NCBI RefSeq assembly: GCF_020906515.1
Contig: NC_085854.1
Coordinates: forward strand, 806,001 to 870,000
Source of the DNA: Vanrija pseudolonga
Lineage: Eukaryota > Basidiomycota > Tremellomycetes > Trichosporonales > Trichosporonaceae
Reading direction: 5' to 3'
DNA length: 64,000 bases
The notes below the pieces were generated by a model that was not told the DNA's origin, did not search any database, and saw only the letters and a list, made by a program, of their open reading frames with translations. This document shows positions 33,996 to 46,800 of the stretch, piece by piece. Every line of letters begins with the position of its first letter. Positions within the stretch are counted from its first letter, which is position 1. A program made the translations under genes and the position numbers.

Positions 33996-35924
33996 GGTCG
34001 GTGGGTCGAAGTGGAGGATGGACAAGGCAGCGAATCTCAGTCAAAACAAAATTCGGTGCAAGTTGACATTGAATCCCAGGCACGGCGGCGTGGTTTCCAT
34101 GCGGATGACACGTGGCCCCAACCACCGTGCCCCGACGATCCTCACTGCCACTGACGGAGACGGCGCGCCGACGATCTATCTGTGTCCCATTGACGCAACA
34201 TGTCTGACACGGGCTTGCCTATCTCTGGCTCGTGTGACAAGCAAGGCCTGGCCCAGAAGCAGTCACCGCCCAATGCCCCCAATCGCACACCTGGGGCAGC
34301 GCGGCAGCTATATACAGATCCCAGATGATCGACAAACCCAAGCGAGACAAGAGATCTGCTCATTACGGCGTACGTCGCGCTCGCTTGCGTCGGTGGCGCC
34401 CCCCGATTCGATGTTTGAGTGCTTCATTTTCGAACGGGTCCGCAGCTCATTTCGAACGCTCGTTCCGGTTTAAGCTCGTCGTTTCGCATCCGTTCGCGTT
34501 TGTCGGTGCGCGGTTCCGTAGGAATAGGCAGGGAGGGAGGGGCCATAGGCGAGCAGGTGCTCGTTCCGCGGGGCTCCGATCCGAGCAGCTGACTGACAGA
34601 CCACCTGTTCGCCCACCCACCTGAGCTGACACTTCACCTCGGTCACGGCGCGGTCAGCCAGTCAGTGCTCGCTCACGGACGGAACAGCATTGCGCGTTTG
34701 CTCGACACCGTGCCCCACACGATCACGCGGTGGGTCCGACCCGCGCGCCTCCTCGCTCGCTCGCTGTATCTCGGCGATAGCTAACCCGTCCACCTCAGGC
34801 TCCCACCCACAGTGGGGTGAGCTGGCGTGCTTTGTATCCGGGATTCGCGGCGCATGCAGCTGATACCTCTGCTGCTTGTCTCCTCGTGCAGGCATTGGCA
34901 GCTGCAAAAGAGTACCCCGCACGCTAGCCCGGTCGAGGCTGTGGGGCAGTGGGCCTACTAGTGGGTCGCCCCACCCGCGCGGAGCATGTGGTTGGCTGCG
35001 GCTATCGACAGTGTGGCTATTTTTGGCGTGTCACATGATAGCGTCGTGCTTGTCGCGCTGCCTGTATCGGCGGCCAGTCCGAGACGGAGGAGTGAGACGA
35101 GACGAGACACAGGGGAGGACAGGCAGGCAGCGAGCGAGCGACACGACACACACCGCGGCGTCGGAAGCGAGCGAGCGCGCCATGCCGCTTTTAGCCTCTG
35201 TGTCGTCGTGCTCGTGTCGCCCGTGGCAAGCCAACGTGAAGTAAGGGTCACAGGCTATCGCTGGCTGCTGGCCTCGCTTGTCCCCGCGCTGCCCAAGTCC
35301 CTGGGACGACGGACGGTAAATCCACCACCGCTCGCCTCGGATATCAGGAGCAGGGAGCGACCGCGGTGCTTCCCAGCGAGCGCACATTCCGGTTGCGTTG
35401 GTTCGCATTTGCAACGCCGCCGCGCGGGCAAGCAGAGGTAGGTAACAGCTGATACATGTGGGCTGGGTTGGTGGGGGTGCGCGACGCCTGTGTGCTGGCG
35501 CAGGTACAGGCGCTGGCGCGCAGGCGATGCTGCTGCTACTGCGCTGCGACGATAGTGCCAGCTGTTAGCGGGAGTGGCACTGCTCCCATGCCGCGGTGCT
35601 GCTGGCCAGCCGCCGGCAGCCGCACACGATACGAATCGCCAATCGAATCGACCCACTGCATTGTCACTGCTGCTCCTGGCTCCCAGCTCCACGGCGGGCG
35701 TGTCGTGTCGAAGCGGGGTATAAAGCGAGGACAGGGGAGAAGGTGTTGCTCAGCTGCTCCCTCCCTCGTTGGCACTTTCTCTCAACTGACTGACTGGTTG
35801 ACGGATCCGCGACCCGCCACGCCACGAGCACCACCACCACCACCACTACATCGTTCAGTCAAACGATCGCCCTTCCTAGAACCTCCCACCTTCCTTCCCC
35901 CCCCTCCCCCCCTTCCCGCCCACA
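33996..35924. other. Divergent promoter region, RKM4-like to permease
   Basis: About 1.9 kb between two divergent start codons, with no supportable gene. The permease side has a TATA box (separate entry) and a long C/T-rich leader (35860-35920). HGATAR sites, the kind bound by nitrogen-regulatory GATA factors, occur at 34775, 35002, 35036, 35255 and 35550, but their number is close to chance. Confidence 0.55.
35719..35725 (+). promoter_or_regulatory. TATA box of the permease gene
   Basis: TATAAAG in the context ggggTATAAAGcgagg, about 200 bases before the permease ATG and followed by a pyrimidine-rich leader. The spacing fits a fungal promoter; not tested. Confidence 0.5.
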
Positions 35925-37878
35925 ATGTCAGACATTGAGAAGAACGAGAAGAACCTCGAGAACGAGACCCATGTGGCGGTCTACAACGCCGACGAGGTGC
36001 ACGATGACCTGGCAGACACGCACGAGGGCGAGCACGGCACCAAGCGTGACCTGGTGAGTGGAACGGCCGCCTAGCGCGGCTCCGTTACCCCCGCTGCCCG
36101 GACCCGGCGCTGACGATTAGCCTCCCCGCGTCGTCTCGATGATTGCCCTCGCCGGCACCATCGGCACAGGTGAGTCGCCCGCGCGCGTGCGCGGCGGGCA
36201 CATGATTCTCGGCGATTCAGCGGCACCGAGTTTGCTTGCTCGCCGACTCGCCGAGATCAGCCACCCCCGCCCGCCCCCACCAGCCACTGACGCCGCCAGG
36301 TCTATTCCTGGGTTCCGGCTCCGCACTCACCCTCGGCGGACCGGTCGGCGCCTTCCTCGGATACACCGTCATGGGCCTGTTTGTCGGCTTCATGATGTAC
36401 TGCCTTGGCGAGATGACGTGCTACGCGCCCAACATTGGCGGCTTCATCGAGATGGGCAACAAGTATGTCGACCCGGCTGTCGGCTTCGCTATCGGTGAGT
36501 AGCAGACTGTGGCTTGTGTGGCTTTTCTGCCACCCGCCCGCCCAGTACCCAGCTCGGCGCTGACGCGCCTCGCTCAGGCATCAACTACATCCTCCAGCAG
36601 GGCATGTCGATCCCGTCCGAGCTCTCGGCCATCGCAGTCATGATCACGTACTGGGACCACAACCCGAAGCACATGCCGGGCTACCTCGTGGCGGTGCTCT
36701 TCCTGCCCATCCTGGCCAACATCCTCGCGGTCAAGTTCTACGGCGAGATCGAGTTCTTCTTCTCGTGCCTCAAGCTCATCACGCTCGTCGGCCTCGTCAT
36801 CTTCGGCCTGATCGTCGACGTCGGAGGCGTGCCCCCCAAGCACGAGTTCATTGGCGGCCGGTACTGGCGCGACGAGCCCTTCAACGACCACTTCAAGACG
36901 GTCAAGAACGTCAGCCTGTCCCGCTTCCTCGGCTTCTGGGCAGTGCTCACCAAGGCCGCCTTCTCGTACGGTAACATCGAGTCGATCGGTCTCGTCGCCG
37001 GCGAGGCCCACAACCCCCGCCAGAGCATGCGCAAGGCCATCCGCGCAATCTTCTACCGTGTCGTCGGCATCTACATGCTCTCGATGCTCATGATCGGCCT
37101 TACCGTGTCGCAGTACTCGCCCCTGCTCCTGTCCGCGCAGAAGACCGGCTCAGGCACGGCCGCCGCGTCCCCCTTCGTCATCATGTGCCAGCAGACCGGC
37201 GTCAAGGTCCTCCCCCACATCATCAACGCCGTTGTCATCACCTCGGCGCTGTCCGCCGCCAACGAGCAGGTCTACGCCCTGTCGCGCACCTTTGTCGCGC
37301 TCGCCCGCCAGCGCTCCATGCCCTCCTTCTTCCTCATCACCTCCAAGCAGGGTGTCCCCTACGCCGGTGTGCTCGTCGGCCTCGCCTTCGGCTGCCTCGC
37401 CTTCCTCTCCGTGTCCGACGGCTCGGCGCAGGCCTTCGACTGGCTCTCCAACCTCTCGGCCCTCTCGTCGCTCCTCTCGTGGATCTTCATCTGCATCTGC
37501 TACATTGGCTTCAAGAAGGCCGTCGATGTCCAGGGCCTCGACAGGAAGAAGTTCACCCTCCGCTCCTGGTGGCAGCCCTACGTCGCCTGGGCCTGCACCA
37601 TCTTCTTCACCCTCGTCCTCCTCCTCAACGGCTTCAAGACCTTCATGCCAAAGTTCAACGTGTCCGACTTCTTCGCCGCCTACGTCACCCTCCCGGTCGT
37701 CTTTATCGCCTGGATCGCGTGGAAGCTCATCAAGCGCACAAAGATGGTCGACCCCAACCAGGTCGACCTCAGCAACGGTCCCCCCGAGGCCCTCAAGGGC
37801 ACCCGCTACGACATTGCCCACAACCCCAACGCTGGCATGTACACTGCCCACGCGCAGCAGTACCAGTCGTACCACTAG
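35925..37878 (+). CDS. Amino-acid permease, YAT/APC family
   Basis: Plasma-membrane amino-acid/proton symporter. Exons 35925-36053, 36121-36169, 36300-36494 and 36578-37878; introns of 67, 130 and 83 nt. Product 557 aa. The N-terminal 45 residues are acidic, Lys-containing and cytosolic (MSDIEKNEKNLENETHV), the usual place for ubiquitination. The first membrane segment carries the family signature GTIGTGLFLGSG, assembled across intron 2, which supports the splice choice. About twelve hydrophobic segments follow, including the TM3-4 region MMYCLGEMTCYAP. The loop has AFSYGNIESIGLVAGEA, the conserved YAT substrate-site region. The C-terminus ends YTAHAQQYQSYH. Substrate specificity cannot be read from the sequence. 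Converges on RAD53, 468 bases between stops. Confidence 0.92.
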
Positions 37879-38346
37879 GTGTCCGAGGTTTAAAAAGTCT
37901 TGTAGTCATGCACCATGCACCGTTGTTAATGTCTGCTGCTCTGGCTGCCAACTGACGACTCGCGGTGCCGACTGCCACACAGCGAAGTGCCACTCTGAGC
38001 TCACCATATCTCGTCCCCCTCGTAGCCATGCCAAGATTCCGTCTGTTCTCTTTGGGACACCTCCTTGGCACTGAGCAATCTCGTGTCTGGCCACACCCAG
38101 GCAATGCCCACTCGTTGGCGGAGTGACCATGCGGCACATGCATAGTGGCGGCTGAGCGTGGTCCCTTCCCCCTCCTGGCTCCCCTCCCTCCTCCATGCAG
38201 CCAAACTCCCGTCACACAGAGCACCATGCATCCAGCACATACCAGACGCCTTGCCCTGCCTGACGTGCTATACAAGCTACTCTGACATGCAATGACCACT
38301 GCCTTCCACACTTTCCATGGTTTCAATCTTCCAACGCACCCTTCTC
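37879..38346. other. Convergent 3' region, permease and RAD53
   Basis: Shared downstream region of two convergent genes. No coding, RNA or repeat feature is visible. Confidence 0.5.
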
Positions 38347-40775
38347 CTATCCCAGACGCATAGACTTCCTTGCGCGCGATCGCTTTGCTGGCGAAGTGTC
38401 GTCCTGGACCGGCGTCGCCACGTTGGCCTTCGACTTCGCCCGCGTGTGCGGTGAGGCCTCCGCAGCAGCCTTGGCCGTCTGGGCTCGGGTTAAGCGGCGA
38501 GATCCCCCCGCAGCAGCTGCGCGAGGAGTCGTCTCGCGTTCGCGCTGTGCTGGCGCCTCCGGGACCTCTGGTGGCGGTGGCGATAAGCTGCCCGAGCTGA
38601 ACATGCCCGAGCCAACCGCATCATCTTGCTTGCGCTTGGGTGGTGCCTTGGCTGTCCCGGCTCGTCGCACAAGTCCCCCTGGCGTCCTTGGAACTGGCGT
38701 GGCGTTTCTCCCCGAACCGTCGACGTCCATCTTTGATGCAGGGGATGATGGGTCCACATCCATACCGGCGCTGATAGACGGTGGTGCCGTAGGTGTCCCG
38801 GTCGTTGGGGGTGTAGGCAAGACATCGACATCCGCCTTCAATTCCTGTCCTAAGCGGCTGCGAGCAGTCGACTTCTGGTTCGGAGTGTCGAGGTGCATGT
38901 CCGCCATGGGCTGCGAAAAGCTCTCGTCCGAGTTGCCCTCTCTCTCGCTATCGCCACCAAAGTTGGTCATCGACGCAGTCATGCCACGGTTGCGACCACC
39001 AGCCGAACTGGCGTCGTCGTCGAGGCCGTTGTACGGCTCAATGTCAGAGTCAGAGTCGTCGAACGTGTCAAATGACTTGATGTTCCACTCCGAGTCGCCT
39101 CCAAGAGTCTGGGACGGCGGTGACTCCTTGAGCGGCGCGCCGAGCAGCCATTGGTGTCTCAAGGCCTCTTCCATGGTCATACGGGTCGTTGGCTCGCTGT
39201 CAAGCAGCCTCGCGATGAAGTCGATGCCAGCCTCAGACACCTTGTGTGTGTAAAGCGGCTGGCGGTCAAAATCAACGCTGTGTCGTGACCTGATCCGCTG
39301 CTCCAATGTGAGCTTCTCGTCGTCGTCGAATGGTAATGCCTTCGTGAGCATGCTGTGTGGGTTAGCACAAGTTGAAGGCCTCAACCCACCTGTAGACGAT
39401 GATCCCCACAGACCACGAGTCGACCACACTCTCGTATCCCGGCTTCTGCTTGGTCTGCATGACAACCTCGGGAGCGAGGTATTGGGGCGTGCCGACCATT
39501 GACTTGAGCATCGTTCCCTGGTCGACCATCTTGGCCAGACCAAAGTCGGCGATCTTGATCATCCTCTCCTGCGATTCGGTCCCCTTGGTAAGGAGAATGT
39601 TCTCTGGCTTCAGGTCGCGATGCGTCACGCCATTCTCATGCTGCATTGTCAGATCCGCTCTGCGATCCTACTCACGCAGTACGCCATGGCCTGGCAGATT
39701 TGTGACGTCAACTCCTGGACCTCCTTCTCCGCTGCATAACGTCAGTCTGCTCTGAATCAAAAGTAGGGACTCACGGAGACCATCGCCGTCCCAGTTCATA
39801 ATGTAGTCGAGAAGGTCGCCGCCGTCAACGAACTCCAGGACCAGGTGGATGTGTTGTGGGTCCTCGTACCACTCAATCAGACGACAGATGTTCTCCTGAG
39901 GTGTGTCAGCTACGAAGTACCGCCGCGTTAAGTAGCTCGACGCACATGGGTGAGCTGCTGGCAGATATCGATCTCGCGCTGGAACAGCTTGAGCGTCTTG
40001 GGGTTGTGCTGAAAGCGGTGCTTGGTGATCTGCTTGATCGCTCGCCGATCACCGCTCTCAATGTCTACGGCCATCTTCACCGTCGCAAAGGTTCCCTTCC
40101 CCAGACTGACATTAGCGCCGCATCACAGGGCCTACTCACTCAGACAGCATCTCGTAGCGCTCGTACACCGCGCCGACCTTCTCCTCGGCGGGCTGCCTGC
40201 GGCCTCCTTTCCCACCGACAGAACGGAAGATGTAGCGGACTTCGTGGTTGGTCGCTGCCGACTCGTGGCCCAGCGAAATCTCGTCCCCAGAGACCAAGTG
40301 CCGCTTCGTCACCTTTGTGCCGTTCACCTGCCAGGTCAGCGAGGAGCGCTTCGGTGGACCTACAAATGTCCCGTTACTGCTGCCCAAGTCTACGACCCAC
40401 ACGGGTGGGTCCTCGTCGCTATTCCTAAAGCTGTTGACGGACGCTTCGTCCTTCAGTCCGTTCGGAGTTCCGAGGAAGAAGCGGCAGTGCGAGTTTGAGA
40501 CGCGCTTCTCTCTGAGCACGACGTCATTTGGCACAGGAGGTCCTCCGCGCCCGACCTGGATGCTCGGCTTGGACCAGGGCAGCTTCAAGATGGCATGCTT
40601 CGAGTTTGTTGGGATAAGGACCGCCCCTGGGCGTCAGCATGGCCTTTGGGGCCATAAACTCACAGTACTTTCGTCGTGGGTCGACCTGCGAGTTGGCAAA
40701 CTGGCTGGCCGGCTGCTGCGAGTAGGGCTGAGAGAGCTGGGTTGGTTCCAGCTCGAACGGGGCAGAGTCTGCCAT
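38347..40775 (-). CDS. RAD53: RAD53/CDS1 (CHK2-type) DNA-damage checkpoint kinase
   Basis: Effector kinase of the replication and damage checkpoint. Seven exons: 40775-40664, 40626-40140, 40105-39946, 39895-39775, 39731-39676, 39640-39390 and 39352-38347. Introns of 37, 34, 50, 43, 35 and 37 nt are among the shortest in the window. Product 730 aa. The N-terminus is an SQ/TQ cluster ([19 protein letters not shown]), the target of ATM/ATR kinases. One FHA domain follows (about 38-185), with IQVGRG, SNSHCRF and [10 protein letters not shown]. The kinase starts at about 200 with [12 protein letters not shown]; it has HRDLKPEN (319-326), DFGLAK (344-349) and APE (368-370) and ends near 470. The C-terminal 260 residues are Ser/Pro-rich with basic nuclear-signal motifs (PKRKQDD, KRSRARK) and no second FHA, so the layout is that of fission-yeast Cds1 rather than budding-yeast Rad53. 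Confidence 0.93.
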
Positions 40776-41638
40776 GTTGAGGAGGGATGAAAGGAGGGGT
40801 GATGATGATGAGGTGAGGTGTGGAGTGGGTGACCGTGTCGAGGGTGAAGGGGGCTGGGAGGGGGGTGATGGAGGGTGTCGTTTGGCCTGGGGGCGTCGTC
40901 GAGTCTCTCTCTCTATGATTGTATGTCGTGAAGTTCATGAATGCAAAAAGGAAGAGGGTGATGGAGGTTGTGCCAAAGTGTGAAGCCAGTGTGTGAAGGT
41001 GAAATGGACAAGGTCGAGACCAACGGTCGCTGCGCGGCGGTCGTGTCGCGCGTCTCGGAACCGTGCTCGCTCACGTCCACACTGCTCGGCCCTACGATCG
41101 ACGCCAGAGGTGTGCGAGAGTGCCGCAAAGTTGTTCACAGGCACAGACACACGGCGCGTGGCGGGTCGTGAATGAAGATGCGCGGTGCAGAGCAAGTTGC
41201 CTGTCCTTTTTAGCCAGCAAGCTCGTTTTTTATGGAGTTGAGGATGAGTCTACTCGAGATGGCCGTGTTGCCTGGGTGTGTTGTTGTTGGGCTGGGCTGG
41301 TTGTCCGTCAGTGGCTTCAGGCTTCAGATGCCCGCCAGGACGCGTCTGGACTTTGGGGAGGGGAGATCTCTTACATAATCACTAGTTTCCCACGCTAGTC
41401 CTCGAGTCAACTTGGGTGGCAACGGGTGGACATTTGATCCCGTCGGGGTCGCGATAGAGCCAGGACGTTGCGACCCGTCGCAGTGACGATCCAAGACCTG
41501 GCTCTCACGACATCATCGTCCGTCTACTCTGCATCGCCCACCTCGAACGCGAGTCAATCAGTCCCATCACACAAGCGCAGGACGCCTGAACGCCAGCCAG
41601 ACTGGACAACCCTAGCCCATACACACCAACCCACACGC
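40776..41638. other. Divergent promoter, RAD53 and BSD gene
   Basis: About 860 bases between two divergent start codons. It should hold both promoters. RAD53-side sequence is C/T-rich on the coding strand. No further gene is visible. Confidence 0.5.
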
Positions 41639-43470
41639 ATGGAGCAGGCGCCAGCCCTCACAATGTCGGACAAGACGCAGCCTCCTACTCGGGAGGCGAC
41701 TCCGGGCCCCACGGCCGACGCCGCAGCGGCGGCCAAGCCTGCCGATGCCGCCGCTGCGACTGATGCTGCGCCGGCGACGGACGGTGGTGACGCGGCCACC
41801 ACCGCTGCGCGCTCATCCGCGGACACGATCCGACCGGCGGAAGGCGCTGCGCCACGTACCCCGCTGAATGGGCTCTATTCCGGGTCCCTGGAGGAGGAGG
41901 TCGGACAGGTCATGAAGGGCCTTGGGAGCTTTTGGGGCGGTCTGAAGAAGAAGGTGGGTAGCGATGGGCCGGGGCCGGGCAGGGGAACGACGTTGCTCGG
42001 TTCGCCGGCGTGCAGGGCACGCACATCGCTGACCGCTTCAGTCGTGGTCCACCTACACGACGCTGAAAGAGGACGCCGAGAAGACGATCGGGCAGCTGCA
42101 AGAAGAGGCCAAGCAGCTGTCCAATACCAAGGTGGAGATTGTGGCAAAGGACGAGGCCGAGTGGGAGGCTGAGCAGGCCGAAGAGGCCGAGAAGAAGCGG
42201 ATCAAGGCTGAGGTCGAGCGCGCACAGCGCGAGGCCGAGGCCGCCGTCAAGGACAAGGGCAAGGGCAAGGAGGTCGACGCGCCCTCCTCTCCCACCCGCA
42301 CGACAGCCATCCTTGACCGCCTCTCGACGTCCACTACGCAGTTCCAGTCGACTTTCCAGACGACAATCAACAACACGCTCGCGGCGGCCAAGGCGAACCC
42401 CGCACTCGCCGACCCGGCGGCGCTGCGCGCCAAGCTCGCCGAGAACCTGCATCTCTCCAGCGCGAGAGAAAACCTCACCCTTTCGTTCCAGCAGGCAGAG
42501 AAGCTCGCAGAGGAGTACCTCAAGAAGGGCGGAGCGCTGGTCAAGGACGTGCAGACAAAGGGCGGCGAGCTCGTCAAGGACGTGCAGACCAAGGGTGAGA
42601 CGTGGGTCAAGGACGCCGAGCAGTGGGTCGAGGAGAACGTCAAGCTCGTCGCGCCGCCGGAAGAAGGCCAGACCTTTGTCTCCATGGGCGGATGGGACGG
42701 CGGCGACTTCTACTCGTTCTCGACAAGCTCGCCGACGACCGAGACGGAGAGCCGCACCCCGCGCGCGAGCCTGTCCTCGGCCGCGATCGCCGGCTCGCGC
42801 AAGGAGGCGCTCCTCCGCCGTCTCCGCGAGGACAAGGACCTGCTCATGGTCGACCCTGCTGGCGAGGCAGAGACGCAGGAGAGACGCGACGAGTTCGCCA
42901 ACTGGGTCAGGGACAGCTGGCCGACGGCGCAGACGGCGGGCCGCGAGGCCGAGGAGGTCCACGTCCGCGCTATCCGCATGGCCCTCGTGCCCGAGGTGCT
43001 TGCCGACGAGCAGTTCTGGCAGAGGTACCTCTTCCACCGGGACATGATCGAGGCGGCCGACACGAAGCGCAAGCTGCTGCTGCAGGGTGAGTCGAGCCAC
43101 CAAAGGCGCCACAATCCGACCGCTAACGTACGCAGCCTCGCAGGAGCAGGAGTCCAACGACGACTTCAACTGGGACGACGAGGACGACGACGACGAGTCC
43201 AAGGCGTCCGAGAAGGAGAAGCCCGCGCGCCCCGAGAGCGCCACGCCGACCGACAAGGGCGCCAAGACGCCCGCTGCTGCTGCTGCTGCGGCGGCGGACA
43301 CGCCCGTTGCCGCCAAGGCCGCCGTGCCCGCCGCCGTTGTGCCCGCCGCCCCCGCGTCCAAGTCGTCGGCCGGCACCTCGCCTCGCGACTCGGAGGAGAG
43401 CTTTGACGTCGTGTCGGACCCGCGGACGGCGACGGCCACCGAGGACGATGACGACTCGGACTGGGAGTAG
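41639..43470 (+). CDS. BSD-domain protein
   Basis: Exons 41639-41953, 42042-43086 and 43136-43470; introns of 88 and 49 nt. Product 564 aa if the first ATG is used. An in-frame ATG at 41663 (tcacaATGtcg) has better context and may be the true start. Order: Ala/Pro/Thr-rich N-terminus; a conserved SLEEEVGQVMKGLGSFWGGL segment; a coiled-coil, Lys/Glu-rich stretch (LKEDAEKTIGQLQEEAKQL); repeated ALVKDVQTKGGELVKDVQTK; then the BSD domain ending VPEVLADEQFWQRYLFHRDM, with the Phe-Trp pair typical of BSD. The C-terminal tail is acidic (NWDDEDDDDE, DDDDSDWE). BSD domains occur in TFIIH p62 and in synapse-associated-like membrane-traffic proteins; the SFWGGLKKK and coiled-coil context favours the latter, but the function is not known. 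Convergent with MSS4. Confidence 0.85.
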
Positions 43471-43896
43471 CCAGCCACTGAACACTTTTTCTTCATTCCA
43501 GCCGCAGGCAGCTGCTGTAGATATTGTTCCATATCATTTGTTTGCAGATGTATTAAGTATTGTACCGGGTGGGCGTTGCAGAGTCTCTCCCGGTCCCCTC
43601 CCTCTCACCTGCCACTCCCCTCCCTCTCCCCTCCCTCTGCCCTCCCTCTCCCCTCCCTCTCCCCCCCCACTCCCCCCCTCCCTCTCCTCCCTCCCGCGCC
43701 AGTTTCATGACAATGCTGCATTGCAAAGGTACGAACAAGGTGTATACAAACGGCGGTGGATGAATGTAACAAAGGCCCCAAACAACTAACAACTGCAATC
43801 TCTTCTCTCAGCCTCTGCTTCTTTGCCTCGCCGGGCTCGTCTCTAATAGTTTCGTACAATGTCTTGCTCGCAGGCAAGACGCATTTTGCGGCACGC
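43471..43896. other. Convergent 3' region, BSD gene and MSS4
   Basis: Shared downstream region of two convergent genes, about 430 bases, containing a long polypyrimidine tract (separate entry) and no visible gene. Confidence 0.5.
43581..43697. repeat. Polypyrimidine CTCCCCTCC tract
   Basis: More than 100 bases composed almost entirely of C and T, with loose tandem copies of CTCCCCTCCCT. It sits between the ends of two convergent genes. Mirror-symmetric polypyrimidine tracts of this sort can form H-DNA. Confidence 0.85.
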
Positions 43897-46800
43897 TTAC
43901 TCGGCCTTGAGGTGGCCCACGATCGCGCGGTGGACAGGCGCAATGGCCTCGGCGACCGCCGCGGCAGCCTTCTCCTGGTCCGTCATGTGCTCGGAAGTGT
44001 ACACCCGAGGGATGAGCTTCTCGACTCCAGGTGGGTCGTGGTCGCAGCCAACTGCGGTGACCTGGTTCTTCTCGCCCTGCGGAGGCTCGAGACCCTGCGG
44101 GCGGAGCGACATGTCTCCGTTACGCTCGACCGACATCAGGAAGTTGAGGAAACGCTGGCCATACGTGTTGGGCTCGACACACGAGATGGTGACGGGGTTC
44201 TCGGTCATGCTCTTCCACGCGTGCTCGATGCACTTCTTCGTGTTGTACGGCGTGCAAATGTCGATGACACCGAGGTAGTAGATAATGTCCATCGGCCTGT
44301 TCTGCTCGTCGGTGGCGCGCAAACCGCCATCATCCTGGTAGAAGAGGAAGTGGCGACGGTCTTCCGAGCCGTCCGACGGGAGCTGCGACGCATCGAGGAG
44401 ACGTTTCGGGTCGGCACGGGCGACTGCGCGACGCATGGTATTGGCCTCGGCGTGGTGCTTGACGCTCGAAGGCTTGCGCTTGACAGGAGCCTCGGGCTGG
44501 AAGAAGGCCAAGGTGTTCTCACGAAGGTTGTCGCGGTTACCACGCTCGACGTTGTGGATACCAACGAGAAGCGAGTAGTCCATGACGTTGATCCTTCGGA
44601 GGAACTCCATGTCCCGACGAAGCTGCTCGGTGAAGAGCGCGCGCTTCTCCGGGCCGAGCTCGAGAGTACGTCCACGGTTGACCCAGTTCTTGTCCTTGAG
44701 AACAGTCTTGGGGTTGGCCGCGAGCTTCTCGGCCGACGTCTCACGGCCCCATGCGGAACCCTTGAGGTCGTATGTCTCGTGAATGTCCTTGTGTGGCGGG
44801 AAGAGGTTGTTCATGATGACGAAGTGGATCTTGCGGCCACGAGGCATCTTGACACGGTGGAGACCATAGAAGCGAGACAGCAACGTGTGGGGGTTGGTGC
44901 GCACGTGCTCGTGGTAATCCTTAAGAATAGACCGGAGGAAGGCGTGCTCATGGTGGGGGATGGTCTTGATGATGAACCGGTAGTCGCGAGAGTAGTAGAA
45001 GAAGGAACCAGACTTGCCAGGGGAGCCAAGCTCAGACAAGATGTACTTGGCTGTCAGGGACAAGAGGTAATCGGCAGGGTCGAGATGAAAGTGGTCGTCA
45101 CGCAGCTCCCGGAACACCCAGGGTGCGTAGTCCTTGAACTTGAAGTCGTACTTGGCAGATGGCGTCAACTCATTACCGAGCATGTCGAACGAGTACTTGT
45201 GCGACGCGAGGTAGTCGTCTTCGACCAGTGGACGCCTGATCTTGGCCTGGCAACGGGAGACGGCCACGCGGATGCCCGTGAGCATGTTGTACATGAGGAC
45301 GTAGTTGCGGTGGCCCTCGCCGACGAGGTTGCCAACCAGAACCTTGGTCTCGTCTGTCTCCTTGCGGTGGTGGTGGTGGTGGCGGTGGTGCGAGCCAGCG
45401 CGCGCGAGCTCGGCCTCAGTCTCGGCGAGCTGCGCGGCCTGCTCAGTCTCGAGAAGCAAACTCCTCTGCTTCTGACGGCGGCGCTCCAGACGCTCGCGGC
45501 GGACAATCTCAGTCTGGGCAAGAATGTTCTGAGCCAGACTGTCTCCGGGTAGGTTGAAGTCGTCCATCGGAGCCGCAGGCGCGTGGGCGCTGGCCGAGAT
45601 GCTGTGCTGGAGGTTGGCGCCGCCCATGGGCAGACCCGGTGATGGTGTCGTGGGGTTGGTGTTGCGGCGCTGGATACCGGGGTGGCTGAGATGACCATGC
45701 TGCCCGTTGATCGAGTTGGGCGATGATGATGCTGAGTACGAGTTGAACGACGTGTCGATGCGAGGTGGTGGCAGGTTGGATAACGACAGGTTGGAGGCGT
45801 GTCGTCTTGGCACCTGCTGCGTCGTCATGACTCCCTCGTCCTGGTAAATGACTGCCGTAGAGAAGGACGCTTCTGAGGGAGGACCCGAGGATACGCCAGG
45901 CTGAACTCCTGGTCGCATCTTGTGAACGGGTTGCCGTTCAGGCGACACATTGCCGCGCTCGTTCCTCTGGGGTGCCAGTCGACCGCTGCGCACCATCGAA
46001 AGCGAGCCGGCGCGATGGCTCGACGTCGAGCCATTGGAAACTCTGCGAGGGACCTGAACGCCGAGGAATGGTGCCGACGGCTTCTCGAATTCTGAGGGAG
46101 CCTGTCCGTTGTCCAGTGGTGCGACCGACTTGCCGTTTGCAAACGTTGGTGTTGCTGCGTGGGTCCCAGTTGGGGGCTCAGTATATTGCTCTGGAGTTGC
46201 AGATCGGGGGTGGCTGAAGAGTTGAAGAGGGGCGCGCGACTCACTGGTCTCCATGGCGAGGTTGTGCTCCTCGCCATGAGCAACAAACCCTGGAACGTCC
46301 ATGGTTGCTTCAGTGACGGCAATGCTGGCGACCTCGTCGTCATCGGCATCACTGAGCGGGGGGCTAGGTGGTGGGCCCTGCATGCGCAGTGCGCCCGGCG
46401 ATACGCCGCGAGGGACGCCGCCCGCAGCCGCAGCCGCAGCCACGCCCTTGGGCGTGTTGGCTTCTGGCGAGGCGGCTTCGACGCCAACCTGGTCGCCGCG
46501 GCGGAACACGCTGCTAACCTTCTTCATGATACGCTTCGACGCGCCGTTGGGGCTCTGGTCTGGGCGGTATGCAGAAGGAGGCCCGTTCTCACTCTTTGCC
46601 GAAGTCGGCGGCAATGGTGTGGTGGGAGGACTTGCAGCGCGCTCACCGACAAACTGTACGTCGTCCTCGTCGTCCTCTTCGTCCGACGTGTCCGAGTCCT
46701 GCTCGTCGTCGGTCCCGCCCTCGCCGTTGGCTAGCCGTTCCAAGTGAGGTGGGAGTGGCGGGAGAAGGTCGTCACTGTTGTTCGGGTACGCAACGTAGTG

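Noticed and set aside
34775-35555. Five HGATAR sites upstream of the permease as evidence for nitrogen-catabolite control
   Set aside because: About three to four such sites are expected by chance in this length on two strands, so the count is not informative.
41910-43532. Minus-strand open frame of about 540 codons
   Set aside because: Antisense shadow of the BSD-domain gene; no family resemblance.
43756-45552. Plus-strand open frame of about 600 codons
   Set aside because: It is antisense to the conserved kinase domain of MSS4 and reflects third-position GC bias.
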